DNA of 64,000 nt from M3007 sp964550795. GTDB lineage: Bacteria; Bacteroidota; Bacteroidia; Chitinophagales; Saprospiraceae. Location: positions 7,863-71,862 of the forward strand of contig CAZKBH010000023.1 in NCBI GenBank assembly GCA_964550795.1. The letters are read 5' to 3'. The position numbers were made by a program, and so were the translations under genes. This document shows, one piece after another, positions 1 through 9,112 of this stretch. Under the pieces are notes generated by a model. It was not told the DNA's origin and did no database searches. It worked only from the letters and a program-made list of their open reading frames with translations. Every line of letters starts with the position of its first letter. Position 1 is the stretch's first letter.

Positions 1-758
1 CCACCGTCGTGATAGAGGTTCTGCATGGTGACGTAGCGCGTGTAATCGCTGAAAAGTGCCACGCAAAAGTTGGCGCAATCCGCTGCCGGCGCATTGCCGA
101 GCGGCGCCATTTTGTCTGCGTAATTGAAAAACTCATGGAATCCTTTCACACCCTGTCCAGCGGTGGTCATGGTGGGCGACTGGCTGAGGGTATTCACACG
201 CACATGTTTTTCGGTACCGAGGTGGTAGCCAAATGAGCGGGCAAAGGACTCCAGCAAAGCTTTGGATTCTGCCATTTCGGAATAATCCGGGAAAACTCGC
301 TGTGCGGCGATATAGCTAAGCGCGAGGATGCTGCCCCAATCATTGATAGCATCCAGTTTCCAAATGGTCTGCATCATTTTATGGAACGAAATGGCGCTCA
401 CATCGAAGGTTTTGAGCATCCACTCGTGATTTAGATCTGTATAAGGTTTGCCTTTTCTCACATTAACGGACATGCCGATGGAATGGAGCACAAAATCAAC
501 TTTCCCGCCAAAATGATCCATGGATTGGGTGATAAGTTTCTCCAAATCTTCCATAGAAGTGGCATCTGCACTGATGACGGGGGCATTACATTTTTCCGCC
601 AGGCCATTGATTTCACCCATCCGCATGGCGACGGGCGCATTGGTCAGTACAATTTGTGCGCCTTCTTCGACGCAGCGTTCGGCAACTTTCCATGCGATGC
701 TTTCGCTGTTGAGCGCGCCCGAGATGATTCCTTTTTTGCCAGAGAGGAGCTTAGACAT
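1..758 (-). CDS. fabI: Enoyl-[acyl-carrier-protein] reductase FabI, 3' end cut by the window edge
   Basis: This enzyme reduces the enoyl-ACP double bond in the last step of each fatty acid elongation cycle in the cytoplasm. Translating the minus strand from ATG 756-758 gives a short-chain dehydrogenase starting MSKLLSGKKG with a cofactor-binding segment near residues 13-24 (SGALNSESIAWK), the HSIG motif at residues 92-95, and the catalytic Tyr-x6-Lys of FabI at about Tyr159 and Lys166. It reads NLYHDGG just before the window ends, close to the C-terminus, so about 20 residues are probably missing. FabI rather than FabG is supported by the Tyr-x6-Lys spacing (FabG has Tyr-x3-Lys). Its upstream region faces the CBM48 gene, so the two are divergently transcribed. 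Confidence 0.93.
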   Translation of the reverse strand, partial: MSKLLSGKKGIISGALNSESIAWKVAERCVEEGAQIVLTNAPVAMRMGEINGLAEKCNAPVISADATSMEDLEKLITQSMDHFGGKVDFVLHSIGMSVNVRKGKPYTDLNHEWMLKTFDVSAISFHKMMQTIWKLDAINDWGSILALSYIAAQRVFPDYSEMAESKALLESFARSFGYHLGTEKHVRVNTLSQSPTMTTAGQGVKGFHEFFNYADKMAPLGNAPAADCANFCVALFSDYTRYVTMQNLYHDG

Positions 759-1138
759 AATAGAACGGTTGGTTTGTAGATGTACAGTTGTGGGTATTTC
801 GGGATTTGGACGGCGGCAAAGATAGTCAAGTGCATCGCGCCGGGCGATGGTGTTTTAGGAGAATGGCGGAAAAACCGAACTGCGCCGGAAGATTTCTTCA
901 GGCCTGTCTCCTACCGAAACGATATTTCTTTAATTGGAATGCAGAAACCCTCCAAAGCGAAAGAAGATTTTGAGCGATTTTTAGATTTAAATTTTGAAAT
1001 CAAAAATTTAACACCCCGTTTACAGAATAATAATTTGCTAAATTTCAAAAATACAACAATAAGCCTGACCTTTGCGGCGGAAAGACACTAAGCGAATCAC
1101 CGCAGTTTCGTTTTTCCTAAACTTAGTATTCAAAATTT
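759..1138. promoter_or_regulatory. Intergenic region between divergent fabI and CBM48 genes
   Basis: This 380-bp gap separates divergent genes and has no convincing reading frame. The sequence GACCTTTG at 1067-1074 on the plus strand is one base from the Bacteroidota -7 consensus TAnnTTTG and lies about 65 bp before the CBM48 start, so it is a candidate promoter element. I did not find a clear matching -33 TTG box. The AT-rich stretch 985-1060 is typical of a promoter region. Confidence 0.35.
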
Positions 1139-1624
1139 ATGGCAACGAAAAAACAATCCGCCAAAACTTCTGTGGCCGAAAAACCTGCCAGCGCTGCAAA
1201 AACCCTGAAAACCGCTGCACCGGTTGCTCCCGCTAAAACTGTAAAAGCAACGGAACCTGTGGCTAAAAAAGCAGCTGCACCTGCAGTAGCTACCACCAAA
1301 GTAGCTGAGCCGAGTGCTCCAAAAACAGCCGCAAAAACAGCTACTCCCGCTCCAAAAACGACCAAAGTTACCTTTGTGCTCCCAAAAGAAGCCGTGGAGA
1401 ATGCTGAAACCGTCGCTGTACTCGGCGATTTCAACAGCTGGCAAGACGGTGTGGTACTGGCCAAGCAAAAAGACGGCTCCTTCAAAACAACCGTCGAGCT
1501 TGAAAAAGGACGTTCATACGAATATCGCTTTTTAATAAACGGCGAAAAATGGGAGAACGACTGGGCTGCTGAGGCCTACAATCCTACCCCATTTGGCAAC
1601 TACAACTCGGTTGTAACTGCCTAA
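1139..1624 (+). CDS. Small CBM48/AMPK-type glycogen-binding protein with Lys/Ala-rich N-terminus
   Basis: The 161-residue protein has two parts. Residues 1-75 are a low-complexity tail of Lys, Ala, Pro and Thr resembling histone H1-like tails. Residues 77-161 form a single carbohydrate-binding module of the CBM48/AMPK-beta type, with the diagnostic VAVLGDFNSWQ segment near residues 95-105 and YEYRFLINGEKWENDW further on. There is no signal peptide, so it is probably cytoplasmic. The module usually binds alpha-glucans such as glycogen; binding of another polymer is possible. The basic tail suggests contact with nucleic acid or another polyanion, which is inference. A strong terminator follows at 1665-1693. 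Confidence 0.8.
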   Translation: MATKKQSAKTSVAEKPASAAKTLKTAAPVAPAKTVKATEPVAKKAAAPAVATTKVAEPSAPKTAAKTATPAPKTTKVTFVLPKEAVENAETVAVLGDFNSWQDGVVLAKQKDGSFKTTVELEKGRSYEYRFLINGEKWENDWAAEAYNPTPFGNYNSVVTA

Positions 1625-1664
1625 CGCCTACTCGCTAAAAAACAGAATGATTTAGGTTTGACAG

Positions 1665-1693
1665 GGCCACTTCGAAAGAGGTGGCCTTTTTTT
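1665..1693 (+). terminator. Rho-independent terminator after the CBM48 gene
   Basis: GGCCACTTC at 1665-1673 pairs with GAGGTGGCC at 1678-1686 (one G-U pair) around a GAAA tetraloop, followed by seven T. The hairpin lies inside the longest possible frame of the next gene, which argues that the next gene starts downstream at 1718. Confidence 0.85.
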
Positions 1694-1717
1694 CTTCAAT
1701 GTGCTTATTTTCGCGGC

Positions 1718-2734
1718 ATGAGCCAAATCCCCGCAACCCCTATTCGACAGGTATTCCTGATTCTACTGATTGCAGTCATGTTTGGGGTAATCTTCTGGAA
1801 TCTCTACTTTTTTGTGCCCGCACTGCTGGGTGCCTACACGATGTACGTCCTGCTGCGCCCCCCCATGCAATGGCTTACAAAAAACCGAAACTGGGGCGAC
1901 AAAGCGGCTGCCAGTCTCCTGATGTTCCTGTCGTTTGTGGTGCTAATGATCCCCTTCAATTGGATCATCTCCATGTTGAGCGGTCGGATTTTCTCCTTGT
2001 TCCAAAACTCGGAAATACTGCTTCAAAATGCAGAACAAGTCGTACGAAAATTGGAAATTCAATACAATGTCTCGCTGCTCACACCCGAAAACCTGAAAAG
2101 TTTAAGTGATTGGGCGGTTAGTCAGATGCAGGGTATACTGGGTGCAACCGTGACCGGACTGGGGTTGTTGATCGTCCTTTATTTTATCCTTTGGTTTATG
2201 ATGACCGAGGGCAAAAAAATGGAGCGCTCCTTTTTTGAATGGATGCCCTTGCGCCACGAGAATGTAGCCTACGTCCGAAAATACCTCAACGATATGGTTT
2301 TGGGCAACGCATTGGGCATACCGCTCATGGGTGCTGTGCAAGGGGTAGCAGGCCTGTTGATTTATTGGCTGCTGGGCGTAAATGACCCCTGGTTGTGGTT
2401 TGCCATCACGTTTATGGCTGGCATGATGCCTGTGGTGGGCGTTGCGCTGGCGTATGTGCCCCTTGCCCTCATCCTTCTGGCAGAAGGATTCGAGGTGAAA
2501 GCCCTGATTATTTTCCTTTACGGATTTATCATTGTTGGCTCGGTGGACAATATCGCAAGGATGTGGTTCTTAAAAACCATCAATCAGACCCATCCACTGG
2601 TCACCCTGTTTGGGGTCATTGTTGGACTTCAGTTATTCGGCTTTATCGGCTTTATTTTTGGGCCAATTCTCATTGCATCGTTCATTTTGCTCCTCCGAAT
2701 TTATCAAAAGGAGTTCCATCAGCCCCCTGCATAG
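1718..2734 (+). CDS. AI-2E/PerM family transporter
   Basis: The 338-residue membrane protein belongs to the AI-2E (PerM/YdiK/TqsA) family of permeases. Members have seven or eight transmembrane segments and are linked to export of small molecules or to sodium/proton exchange; the substrate here cannot be told. Hydrophobic segments are seen at the N-terminus (VFLILLIAVMFGVIFWNLYF), around residues 50-75, at GLGLLIVLYFILWFMM, and in the C-terminal half that carries the family signature region (GLLIYWLLGVNDPWLWFAITFMAG and the MPVVG loop). I chose the ATG at 1718 (MSQIPATP), because the longer frame would begin inside the terminator hairpin. It converges on sucA. Confidence 0.85.
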   Translation: MSQIPATPIRQVFLILLIAVMFGVIFWNLYFFVPALLGAYTMYVLLRPPMQWLTKNRNWGDKAAASLLMFLSFVVLMIPFNWIISMLSGRIFSLFQNSEILLQNAEQVVRKLEIQYNVSLLTPENLKSLSDWAVSQMQGILGATVTGLGLLIVLYFILWFMMTEGKKMERSFFEWMPLRHENVAYVRKYLNDMVLGNALGIPLMGAVQGVAGLLIYWLLGVNDPWLWFAITFMAGMMPVVGVALAYVPLALILLAEGFEVKALIIFLYGFIIVGSVDNIARMWFLKTINQTHPLVTLFGVIVGLQLFGFIGFIFGPILIASFILLLRIYQKEFHQPPA

Positions 2735-2756
2735 TTTGAGTTGGATTTGAGCTGTT

Positions 2757-5516
2757 TTAATCCCCAAAGGCAAGTTTCACCAGCTCGGCCTGCTCTTTTT
2801 CATGCGCTTTTGGGAAACCCGTTGCAGGGGATGCTGCGGCTGCACGCCCGACGTACTTCCAGCCGTATTCCGCTTGATTGATCGCGAGATAACCCCAGGC
2901 ACCCATGTTGCGGGGTTCTTCCTGTACCCAAATCAATTCCGCCTTCGCGTATTTTTTGCGCAAGGCATCAAACTGTGTTTTAGGGAATGGGTAAATCTGT
3001 TCAAGGCGAACAATCGCCACCTCTTTACGCCCCTCGTCCTGTTGTTTTTTCAACAAATCGTAGTACACCTTGCCGGAGCAAACAAGCAAACGTTTTACCT
3101 GCTTGGCATCAGCGGAGGCATCGTCTATGAGTTCGCGGAAGCGATTGCCTGTTTCGAGTTCGCTGACTTCGCCCAGATTAAAAGGCGCACGAAGACCTGA
3201 TTTTGGCGACATCACGATGAGCGGTTTGCGGAATGGCCGCACTTGCTGTCGGCGCAGCAGGTGGAAAAAATTGGAGGCCGAAGTCACGTTTGCCACAGTG
3301 ACATTGTTCTCAGCGCAACCTTGCAAAAAACGCTCCAGACGCGCGGAGGAGTGTTCCGGGCCTTGCCCCTCATATCCGTGCGGAAGCAACATCACGAGGC
3401 CACTCATCCGCTGCCACTTGCTTTCGCCCGCAAAAATAAACTGGTCTATAATGGTGCCCGCGCCATTGGCAAAATCGCCAAACTGCGCCTCCCAAACCAC
3501 GAGGGCATCCGGGGTGGACAAAGAATAACCATATTCAAAACCCAAAACCGCGTACTCGCTGAGCAGCGAATTGTAAATACGGAATTTGCCCTGTTTCTCC
3601 GAAATTCCATCCAGACGGTTGAGTTCCTGATAAGTAGTGGGGTCAATAATGCAGGCATGACGGTGGCTAAACGTGCCGCGTTTTACATCCTGGCCGCTCC
3701 TTCGCACGTCCTGGCCTTCGAGCAACAAAGAACTGTAAGCCAACAATTCGCCGAGTTGCCAGTCAATTTTCCCGCCGGCCACGAGTTGTTTTTTGGACTC
3801 CGTCAATTTGGCAATCTGCGGAATCGGGGTGAACCCTTCCGGGAAACTGAGCAAATGATGGAGCAGTTGGTCAATCACTTTGCGCGGCAAACCCGTGTCC
3901 GGGCTTTCCTGAAAATCCTTATCTGCATTGGTTTTATTCAAAGCTTTCCAGTGGAGTTCAGGTTCCTGATAGGTGTAAGGCAATGGTTTTTGCCGAACAT
4001 TGTCGAGGCGGGCTTGCAGGTCGGCTTTAAATTTAGCCTCCATGTCTTTGGCCAACTGTTCTTCTACATCGCCACGCGCCACCAGTTTTTGGTTGTAAAT
4101 CGTGCGTGGATCAGGATGTTTTTCGATGATTTTCCACATTCTGGGTTGTGTAAAACGCGGTTCGTCACTCTCGTTGTGGCCATTTCGACGGTAACAAACC
4201 AGGTCCAAAAACACATCGGTATTAAACGCCTGACGGTATTCGATGGCCAATTCTGCGGCAAATACACAGGCCTCCGGGTCGTCGCCATTGACGTGAAAAA
4301 CAGGGGCCTGCACCACTTCTGCAATGCTGGTGCAATAAGTACTCGAGCGGGCATCCTCCCAGCTGGTGGTGAAACCAATCTGGTTATTGATGACCACATG
4401 GACCGAGCCGCCCGTGCTGTAACCTTCGAGACTCATCATTTGAATCACCTCATAGACAATGCCCTGGCCCGCCAAAGCTGCATCACCGTGGATCAAAATC
4501 GGCAGCACGCGGTCAAAGTCTTCCTGGTACATAATATCCAACTTGGCACGACAGAAACCTTCTACCACTGGATTCACCGCTTCGAGGTGACTCGGATTGG
4601 GCAGCAGTTTGACGTACACGGAACGTCCGTTCAAAGCCTTGGTTTGGGAAGAATAGCCCTGGTGGTATTTTACATCGCCGGAGCCGTAGCTCTGGTCGGG
4701 GATACTTTTATCTTCGAATGCGCTAAAAATCTGTTCGTATGTTTTGCCAACGATGTTGCAAAGCACGTTCAACCGACCCCGGTGCGCCATTCCAATGACT
4801 ACTTCATCTACCGGCGTTTCGGTTTGCGCGGCATGGTTAATCATGGCATCCAAGGCTGCAATTGTGGCTTCTCCACCTTCGAGTCCAAACCGTTTTTGGC
4901 CCACAAACTTGGTCGCCAAAAACTGCTCAAACCCCACGGCACCATTGATTTTTTCCAAAATCCGCTTCTTTTTCTCCAAGGAAAAACCATAGTCGGGCGA
5001 CAAATCCCGGCCTTCGATTTTTTTGCGCAACCATTCGCGTTTGGTTTTGTCGAACACGTGTGTGCTCTCAAATCCGATGTTACCACAATAGATTAGTTTC
5101 AAGCGGTCAACGATTTCGCGGAGCGTTGCGTTGGGCATACCGAGTTGATAACCACCCACAAAGCGGGTGTCTAAATCTGCCTCCGAAAGCCCATAATCCG
5201 ACAATTCCAGCTTTGGCTGGCGGTCTTTGCGCGGTTTAATGGGATTGGTGGTCGAAAGCGTGTGCCCGCGGTCGCGGTAGCCATAGATGAGGTTTACAAC
5301 GGCAAATTCTTTTTTAAGCTCCGTTTCGGAAGCGCCACCTCCCGCACCTGCTGCTGCGGGCACCGAGCTGCCGTTTGCCGAGGTGAGTGCAAAGTCAAAG
5401 CCCCGAAAAAACGCCTGCCAATCTGCCTCGACCGAAGCAGGGTCAGCTTGCCAATTGCGGTAAAGCGATTCGATGTATTGTGGATGCGCGTTGGAAACAG
5501 GAGAAAAGTCAGTCAT
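2757..5516 (-). CDS. sucA: 2-oxoglutarate dehydrogenase E1 component
   Basis: This is the thiamine-diphosphate-dependent decarboxylase of the 2-oxoglutarate dehydrogenase complex, which feeds succinyl groups to E2 in the citric acid cycle. The 919-residue length matches the family. It has the N-terminal E1 motif (YIESLYRNWQADPASVEADW), the HRGRLNVL motif of the cofactor pocket, a GDAALAGQGIVYE...NNQIGFTT diphosphate/metal site, RRNGHNESDEPRFTQP, and the C-terminal WVQEEPRNMGAWGY region. No E2 (sucB) or E3 gene is adjacent. The next gene in the same direction upstream is the pterin dehydratase, 87 bp away. A 617-residue open frame on the opposite strand (3243-5096) is a shadow of this gene. 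Confidence 0.96.
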   Translation of the reverse strand: MTDFSPVSNAHPQYIESLYRNWQADPASVEADWQAFFRGFDFALTSANGSSVPAAAGAGGGASETELKKEFAVVNLIYGYRDRGHTLSTTNPIKPRKDRQPKLELSDYGLSEADLDTRFVGGYQLGMPNATLREIVDRLKLIYCGNIGFESTHVFDKTKREWLRKKIEGRDLSPDYGFSLEKKKRILEKINGAVGFEQFLATKFVGQKRFGLEGGEATIAALDAMINHAAQTETPVDEVVIGMAHRGRLNVLCNIVGKTYEQIFSAFEDKSIPDQSYGSGDVKYHQGYSSQTKALNGRSVYVKLLPNPSHLEAVNPVVEGFCRAKLDIMYQEDFDRVLPILIHGDAALAGQGIVYEVIQMMSLEGYSTGGSVHVVINNQIGFTTSWEDARSSTYCTSIAEVVQAPVFHVNGDDPEACVFAAELAIEYRQAFNTDVFLDLVCYRRNGHNESDEPRFTQPRMWKIIEKHPDPRTIYNQKLVARGDVEEQLAKDMEAKFKADLQARLDNVRQKPLPYTYQEPELHWKALNKTNADKDFQESPDTGLPRKVIDQLLHHLLSFPEGFTPIPQIAKLTESKKQLVAGGKIDWQLGELLAYSSLLLEGQDVRRSGQDVKRGTFSHRHACIIDPTTYQELNRLDGISEKQGKFRIYNSLLSEYAVLGFEYGYSLSTPDALVVWEAQFGDFANGAGTIIDQFIFAGESKWQRMSGLVMLLPHGYEGQGPEHSSARLERFLQGCAENNVTVANVTSASNFFHLLRRQQVRPFRKPLIVMSPKSGLRAPFNLGEVSELETGNRFRELIDDASADAKQVKRLLVCSGKVYYDLLKKQQDEGRKEVAIVRLEQIYPFPKTQFDALRKKYAKAELIWVQEEPRNMGAWGYLAINQAEYGWKYVGRAAAASPATGFPKAHEKEQAELVKLAFGD

Positions 5517-5603
5517 TAATGTGCTTATTTGAAGCGGGGAACTCGTAAATCCCCGGAATTTTAGCGGTAAAGTCTGGCGAGCGGGCGCAAAATTAAAACA
5601 GCC

Positions 5604-5846
5604 CTACTTGTATTTTGTAAAAACCTTGTCAATTGCAGCGGCTAATTCGCGGTCTTTCTCGGTCACCGTATTTCCGGCGCTGTGGGTGTACAATTGAAAA
5701 TCTACCTGATTCCACACATTGCTCCAAGTGGGGTGGTGATCCAAACGTTCTGCCACGAACGCGACCTCGGTCATAAACGCAAATGCTTCCGTGAAGTTTT
5801 TAAACTTGAAGGAGGCTTGAAGGCGGTTGTCTTTTTCTTTCCACAT
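5604..5846 (-). CDS. phhB: Pterin-4a-carbinolamine dehydratase
   Basis: This 80-residue enzyme dehydrates 4a-hydroxytetrahydrobiopterin and recycles the cofactor of phenylalanine hydroxylase. The family core is visible: the FxFxxFxEAFxFM pattern (FKFKNFTEAFAFM), the catalytic LDHHPTW motif near residues 36-42, the NQVDF strand, and a C-terminal LAAAIDKVF helix. The protein is slightly shorter than the usual 95-115 residues at the N-terminus, as in several Bacteroidota. A link with the tyrosine pathway genes about 10 kb away (hmgA, hpd) is plausible because phenylalanine hydroxylation yields tyrosine, but no hydroxylase gene is in the window. Confidence 0.9.
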   Translation of the reverse strand: MWKEKDNRLQASFKFKNFTEAFAFMTEVAFVAERLDHHPTWSNVWNQVDFQLYTHSAGNTVTEKDRELAAAIDKVFTKYK

Positions 5847-5887
5847 GACTTTTGTTGTTTGAAGGTTGAAATGGGTTGATGAAGTGT

Positions 5888-7225
5888 TTAGGAGGGCGTT
5901 TTAGCCAGTATAACTTCTCCGTTTGAACTCAATTTTTGAAGCGAAACGGGCAATATTCCATTCAAAACACCTGCTTCGGCGGGAATTTCAATTTTGATAT
6001 AATTGTCTGTAAATCCGCTGAATAGCCCGGAATCTTTGTGGTGTTCGAACAAAACGGGACGCACCGCGCCCAGGTGTTCCTGATAAAATGCGCGGCGTTT
6101 CATTTCAGAAAGTCCGCGCAAAGCCTGATTGCGGCGACGGCGTTCTTCCACGGGAACTACCCCGGGCATTTCGGCAGCCGGTGTGTTGGCCCGCTCGGAG
6201 TAGGTAAACACGTGGAGATACGAGATGTCGAGGTTTTGGATGAACTGGTAGGTTTCCAAAAAATCAGCCTCCGTTTCGCCCGGAAAACCCACAATCACAT
6301 CGCAGCCGATGCAGGCATGGGGCATGTGTTTTTTGATGCTCGCCACCCGTTCGGCATACAAATCCCGGCGGTAGCGGCGGCGCATTTCGCGGAGTTGCTT
6401 GTCGTTGCCGGATTGAAGTGGCAAATGAAAATGGGGCATAAATCGCTGACTTTCACCTACAAATGCGATGATTTCGTCGGTTAGCAAGTTGGGTTCAATG
6501 CTGCTGATGCGAAAACGACTGACCTCCTCTACCTGATCCAATTCGACGACCAAATCCGCAAAAAGGGCCTCTTTCCGGGGGCGTTCGCCTTCAATAACGG
6601 CGGTTCCATTGCCAAAATCGCCCAAATTTACCCCGGTTAGTACAATTTCCCGAGTGCCCATCTGGCCAATTTGCCGCGCATTGGCGACCGCACTTTCCAC
6701 CGTATCCGAACGACTTGCGCCGCGCGCCTGCGGGATCGTGCAGAACGAACATTTGTAATCGCAGCCATCCTGCACTTTCAGGAAGGAACGGGTACGGTCT
6801 CCGAAAGAAAACGAGGCGCTGAACGTATTCACATCGCGGACCTCGCCTGCCTGCACCATGCCTTTGCCCTGCGCTTTGCTGAGGTCATCTACATATTCGA
6901 GGATTCGGAATTTTTCTCCGGCACCTAAAACCAAATCTACCCCGGGAATCTCGGCGATTTCCTGCGGTTTGAGTTGGGCGTAGCAGCCGGTCACCACTAC
7001 GAAAGCATCGGGTTGTCGGCGCATGGCTTGCCGCACAATTTTGCGACACTCACGGTCGGCTTGTTCCGTTACCGAGCAGGTGTTCAGCACATAAATATCC
7101 GCTTCTTCTTCAAATTTGACAGGCAAATACCCACTCGATTCGAACAGCCGCGCCAAAGCGGAGGTTTCCGAATAGTTGAGTTTGCAGCCAAGCGTATGAA
7201 AAGCGACGGTGCGTGGTGTTGCCAT
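5888..7225 (-). CDS. mtaB: tRNA t6A37 methylthiotransferase MtaB
   Basis: This radical-SAM enzyme adds a methylthio group to N6-threonylcarbamoyladenosine 37 in tRNA. With the start at 7225 (MATPRTVAFHTLGCKLNYSE) it is 445 residues. It shows the N-terminal domain holding the second [4Fe-4S] cluster through three cysteines (GCKLNYSE, NTCSVTEQAD, TGCYAQ), the radical-SAM CxxxCxxC motif in DGCDYKCSFCTIPQARG, and a C-terminal TRAM-like region. GCKLN and NTCSVT favour MtaB over MiaB (whose motif is GCQMN). The longer frame up to 7288 was rejected because the added residues do not look like family sequence and a TACCTTTG promoter box lies at 7286-7293. Confidence 0.92.
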   Translation of the reverse strand: MATPRTVAFHTLGCKLNYSETSALARLFESSGYLPVKFEEEADIYVLNTCSVTEQADRECRKIVRQAMRRQPDAFVVVTGCYAQLKPQEIAEIPGVDLVLGAGEKFRILEYVDDLSKAQGKGMVQAGEVRDVNTFSASFSFGDRTRSFLKVQDGCDYKCSFCTIPQARGASRSDTVESAVANARQIGQMGTREIVLTGVNLGDFGNGTAVIEGERPRKEALFADLVVELDQVEEVSRFRISSIEPNLLTDEIIAFVGESQRFMPHFHLPLQSGNDKQLREMRRRYRRDLYAERVASIKKHMPHACIGCDVIVGFPGETEADFLETYQFIQNLDISYLHVFTYSERANTPAAEMPGVVPVEERRRRNQALRGLSEMKRRAFYQEHLGAVRPVLFEHHKDSGLFSGFTDNYIKIEIPAEAGVLNGILPVSLQKLSSNGEVILAKTPS

Positions 7226-7285
7226 TGCGAGCAGAACGACCCGCTTGTTTTTTCCAAAGCAGAAAAGGGATTGCGAATCGAACCG

Positions 7286-7293
7286 CAAAGGTA
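7286..7293 (-). promoter_or_regulatory. Candidate -7 promoter box for mtaB (TACCTTTG)
   Basis: Reading the minus strand, TACCTTTG followed by CGG is a perfect match to the Bacteroidota -7 consensus TAnnTTTG. It would give a leader of about 55 nt before the ATG at 7225. A convincing -33 TTG at the usual spacing was not found. Confidence 0.5.
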
Positions 7294-7355
7294 AAAAGAA
7301 TCAAAGTCGAAAAATCAGGGATCCTATTTTAGCGCATCTATCTGCCAATATTTAT

Positions 7356-8990
7356 TTACCCCCGCTCCAATTTTCCCCTGCGCCCATCCGCGTCAAAGAA
7401 ATAAACCCCTGGCGTCAGGCGGCTTAAATCCAGCTCAAAGCTGGGTCCGAAAAGTTCGCGGCGGAAGAGTACCTCTTGTCCCATGAGGTTAAACAAACGG
7501 AACGTGCGCACATTTTCCACGCCCTCGGGCAGGCTAAACGTGACGATTCCCGAACTCGGATTCGGGGAAACCAGGATTTGTTTCTGCCCAAATTCATCGC
7601 CCGGCTCCTTCGTACTGACCGAAATGGGCTGCTCGGTGTAAAACGCGATCAGCACCATCATTTCATCTTCGGAAGTGGGACCAAAATTCACGGAAGTAGG
7701 ACCTTCATTGATCCATTGCGCCTCGTGGATGATGCCGTTGCTCCACTTAACGGGCAGGGATGGCTCCCAATATCGAATCGGAATGTGTTGATAATCATAC
7801 CAGGGCGTGGGACAACCCGGGATGGCCATGGGGCAGGAAGCATCGTAAATCAGTTCGCCTTTTTGGCCGTTGCTGAGGCGTTTCCAGACCTTATATCCCC
7901 GGCCATATTTGTGGGTATGGCCCATTAATCCCCAGATATATAGGCTGTCCGCCCCAAACTGGAATTCGGATTTGGTGTGCGTGATGAGATTCCCGGTGTT
8001 GGGAATCGGAATATTTGGATTCACGAGCAGCGTTGCGAACATTTCCTGCTCAGCCGTGCCCAGCGATTGGGTATAAACATTGAGATACGCCTCACATTGG
8101 TAGGGCTGAGAAAGCGAATAATTGATGTAATGCGAGTTGAAATCAAGTACTATGTTTTTGTCCCACTTAAACGCCGTATTGCTCGGCAAACGCAGTTCCG
8201 TAGCTTCCTGAACCGCTGCAACGAGGTTTATTTGACTGTGATTGGCATTCAACCTCAAACCCGCCGGGATAGACGCCGCCCCTGATCCCGTGAAGTTATA
8301 GAGCAAAAAGTGGTGGGAAAAGGGCGATATTTTGAAGTCTAAACCATTCACTTCCACATTGGCGGGCAGGTTCATCTCCCATTTTTGGTAATATTCTATT
8401 TCGCCATCTGGACCAAGGTAAAAGGGTCCCATTTTCAGTTGAAAACCTTCCCCGGGCGCGGGCGCTGGCGGTGGTCCGTCTGGAAATGATTTTTCGCCGC
8501 CGATGTTATAAAAGGTTTCCACCACGGATTTATTAAACGAAACTCCGGTGCTTTTTGCCCCAAAAAGTATCCATTGACGGATGATTTCCTTTTCCAAATC
8601 GGTCAACGCATGGGTTGGAAAATCCTGCGGCATGGCATCGCCTTCGTTGGCATGAAGCGCCGCAGCCGCAGGTTCAAACCCCCTGTTTATTTTACGAAAC
8701 AGGAAACTGCGATCCGCCCGACCTGGGTACACGCGTTTATTACCCTGGCTGGCAGCATTGGCATTTGTGGGGTTTACGTTGACCAGTTTGGTGGCTACAT
8801 TTTGGGCGCGCTGCAGTTCTGTTGCCCCGGTTCCAACCAGGTCTAATCCGCCGGCGGGGGTTGCGCCGCTGTGGCAAGTGCTGCATTTAAGCTGGAAAAT
8901 CTGATACACTTCCTGCACGGAAGGCAGGGGTGTTTGGGCGGAAAGCTGAAGCGCGAAAGCGCAGAGTAAGAGGGTGAGTAATTTTTTCAT
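7356..8990 (-). CDS. Secreted c-type cytochrome-like protein with T9SS sorting domain
   Basis: The 544-residue protein begins with a signal peptide (MKKLLTLLLCAFALQLSAQ) and then carries one haem c motif, CSTCH at residues 36-40, in a domain with spaced methionines and histidines like the cytochrome-c/PSD1-like domains fused to carbohydrate or oxidase modules. The middle 350 residues (WEMNLPANVEVNGLDF, GHTHKYGRGYKVW) look like a beta-rich domain related to copper type II monooxygenase-like folds, but I cannot name it firmly. The C-terminus (SPNPSSGIVTFSLPEG to GVYFFDADG) is a type IX secretion sorting domain. The true start is taken as the second methionine at 8990, which gives a clean signal peptide. 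Confidence 0.78.
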   Translation of the reverse strand: MKKLLTLLLCAFALQLSAQTPLPSVQEVYQIFQLKCSTCHSGATPAGGLDLVGTGATELQRAQNVATKLVNVNPTNANAASQGNKRVYPGRADRSFLFRKINRGFEPAAAALHANEGDAMPQDFPTHALTDLEKEIIRQWILFGAKSTGVSFNKSVVETFYNIGGEKSFPDGPPPAPAPGEGFQLKMGPFYLGPDGEIEYYQKWEMNLPANVEVNGLDFKISPFSHHFLLYNFTGSGAASIPAGLRLNANHSQINLVAAVQEATELRLPSNTAFKWDKNIVLDFNSHYINYSLSQPYQCEAYLNVYTQSLGTAEQEMFATLLVNPNIPIPNTGNLITHTKSEFQFGADSLYIWGLMGHTHKYGRGYKVWKRLSNGQKGELIYDASCPMAIPGCPTPWYDYQHIPIRYWEPSLPVKWSNGIIHEAQWINEGPTSVNFGPTSEDEMMVLIAFYTEQPISVSTKEPGDEFGQKQILVSPNPSSGIVTFSLPEGVENVRTFRLFNLMGQEVLFRRELFGPSFELDLSRLTPGVYFFDADGRRGKLERG

Positions 8991-9112
8991 GGTGTTGAAT
9001 TGCAAATGTTGTACGAATCGGGTGGCTTGGATGGGGGGATGATTTGCAAATATCGCACGGAAATATTAGGTGTAGATCAAATTAACATTCAGCCAGCCAT
9101 TTTCAACCATTT

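Noticed and set aside
3243..5096. 617-residue open frame on the plus strand
   Set aside because: It lies wholly antisense to sucA, whose protein is recognisable from end to end. Its own translation has no family motif and is a shadow of the coding bias.
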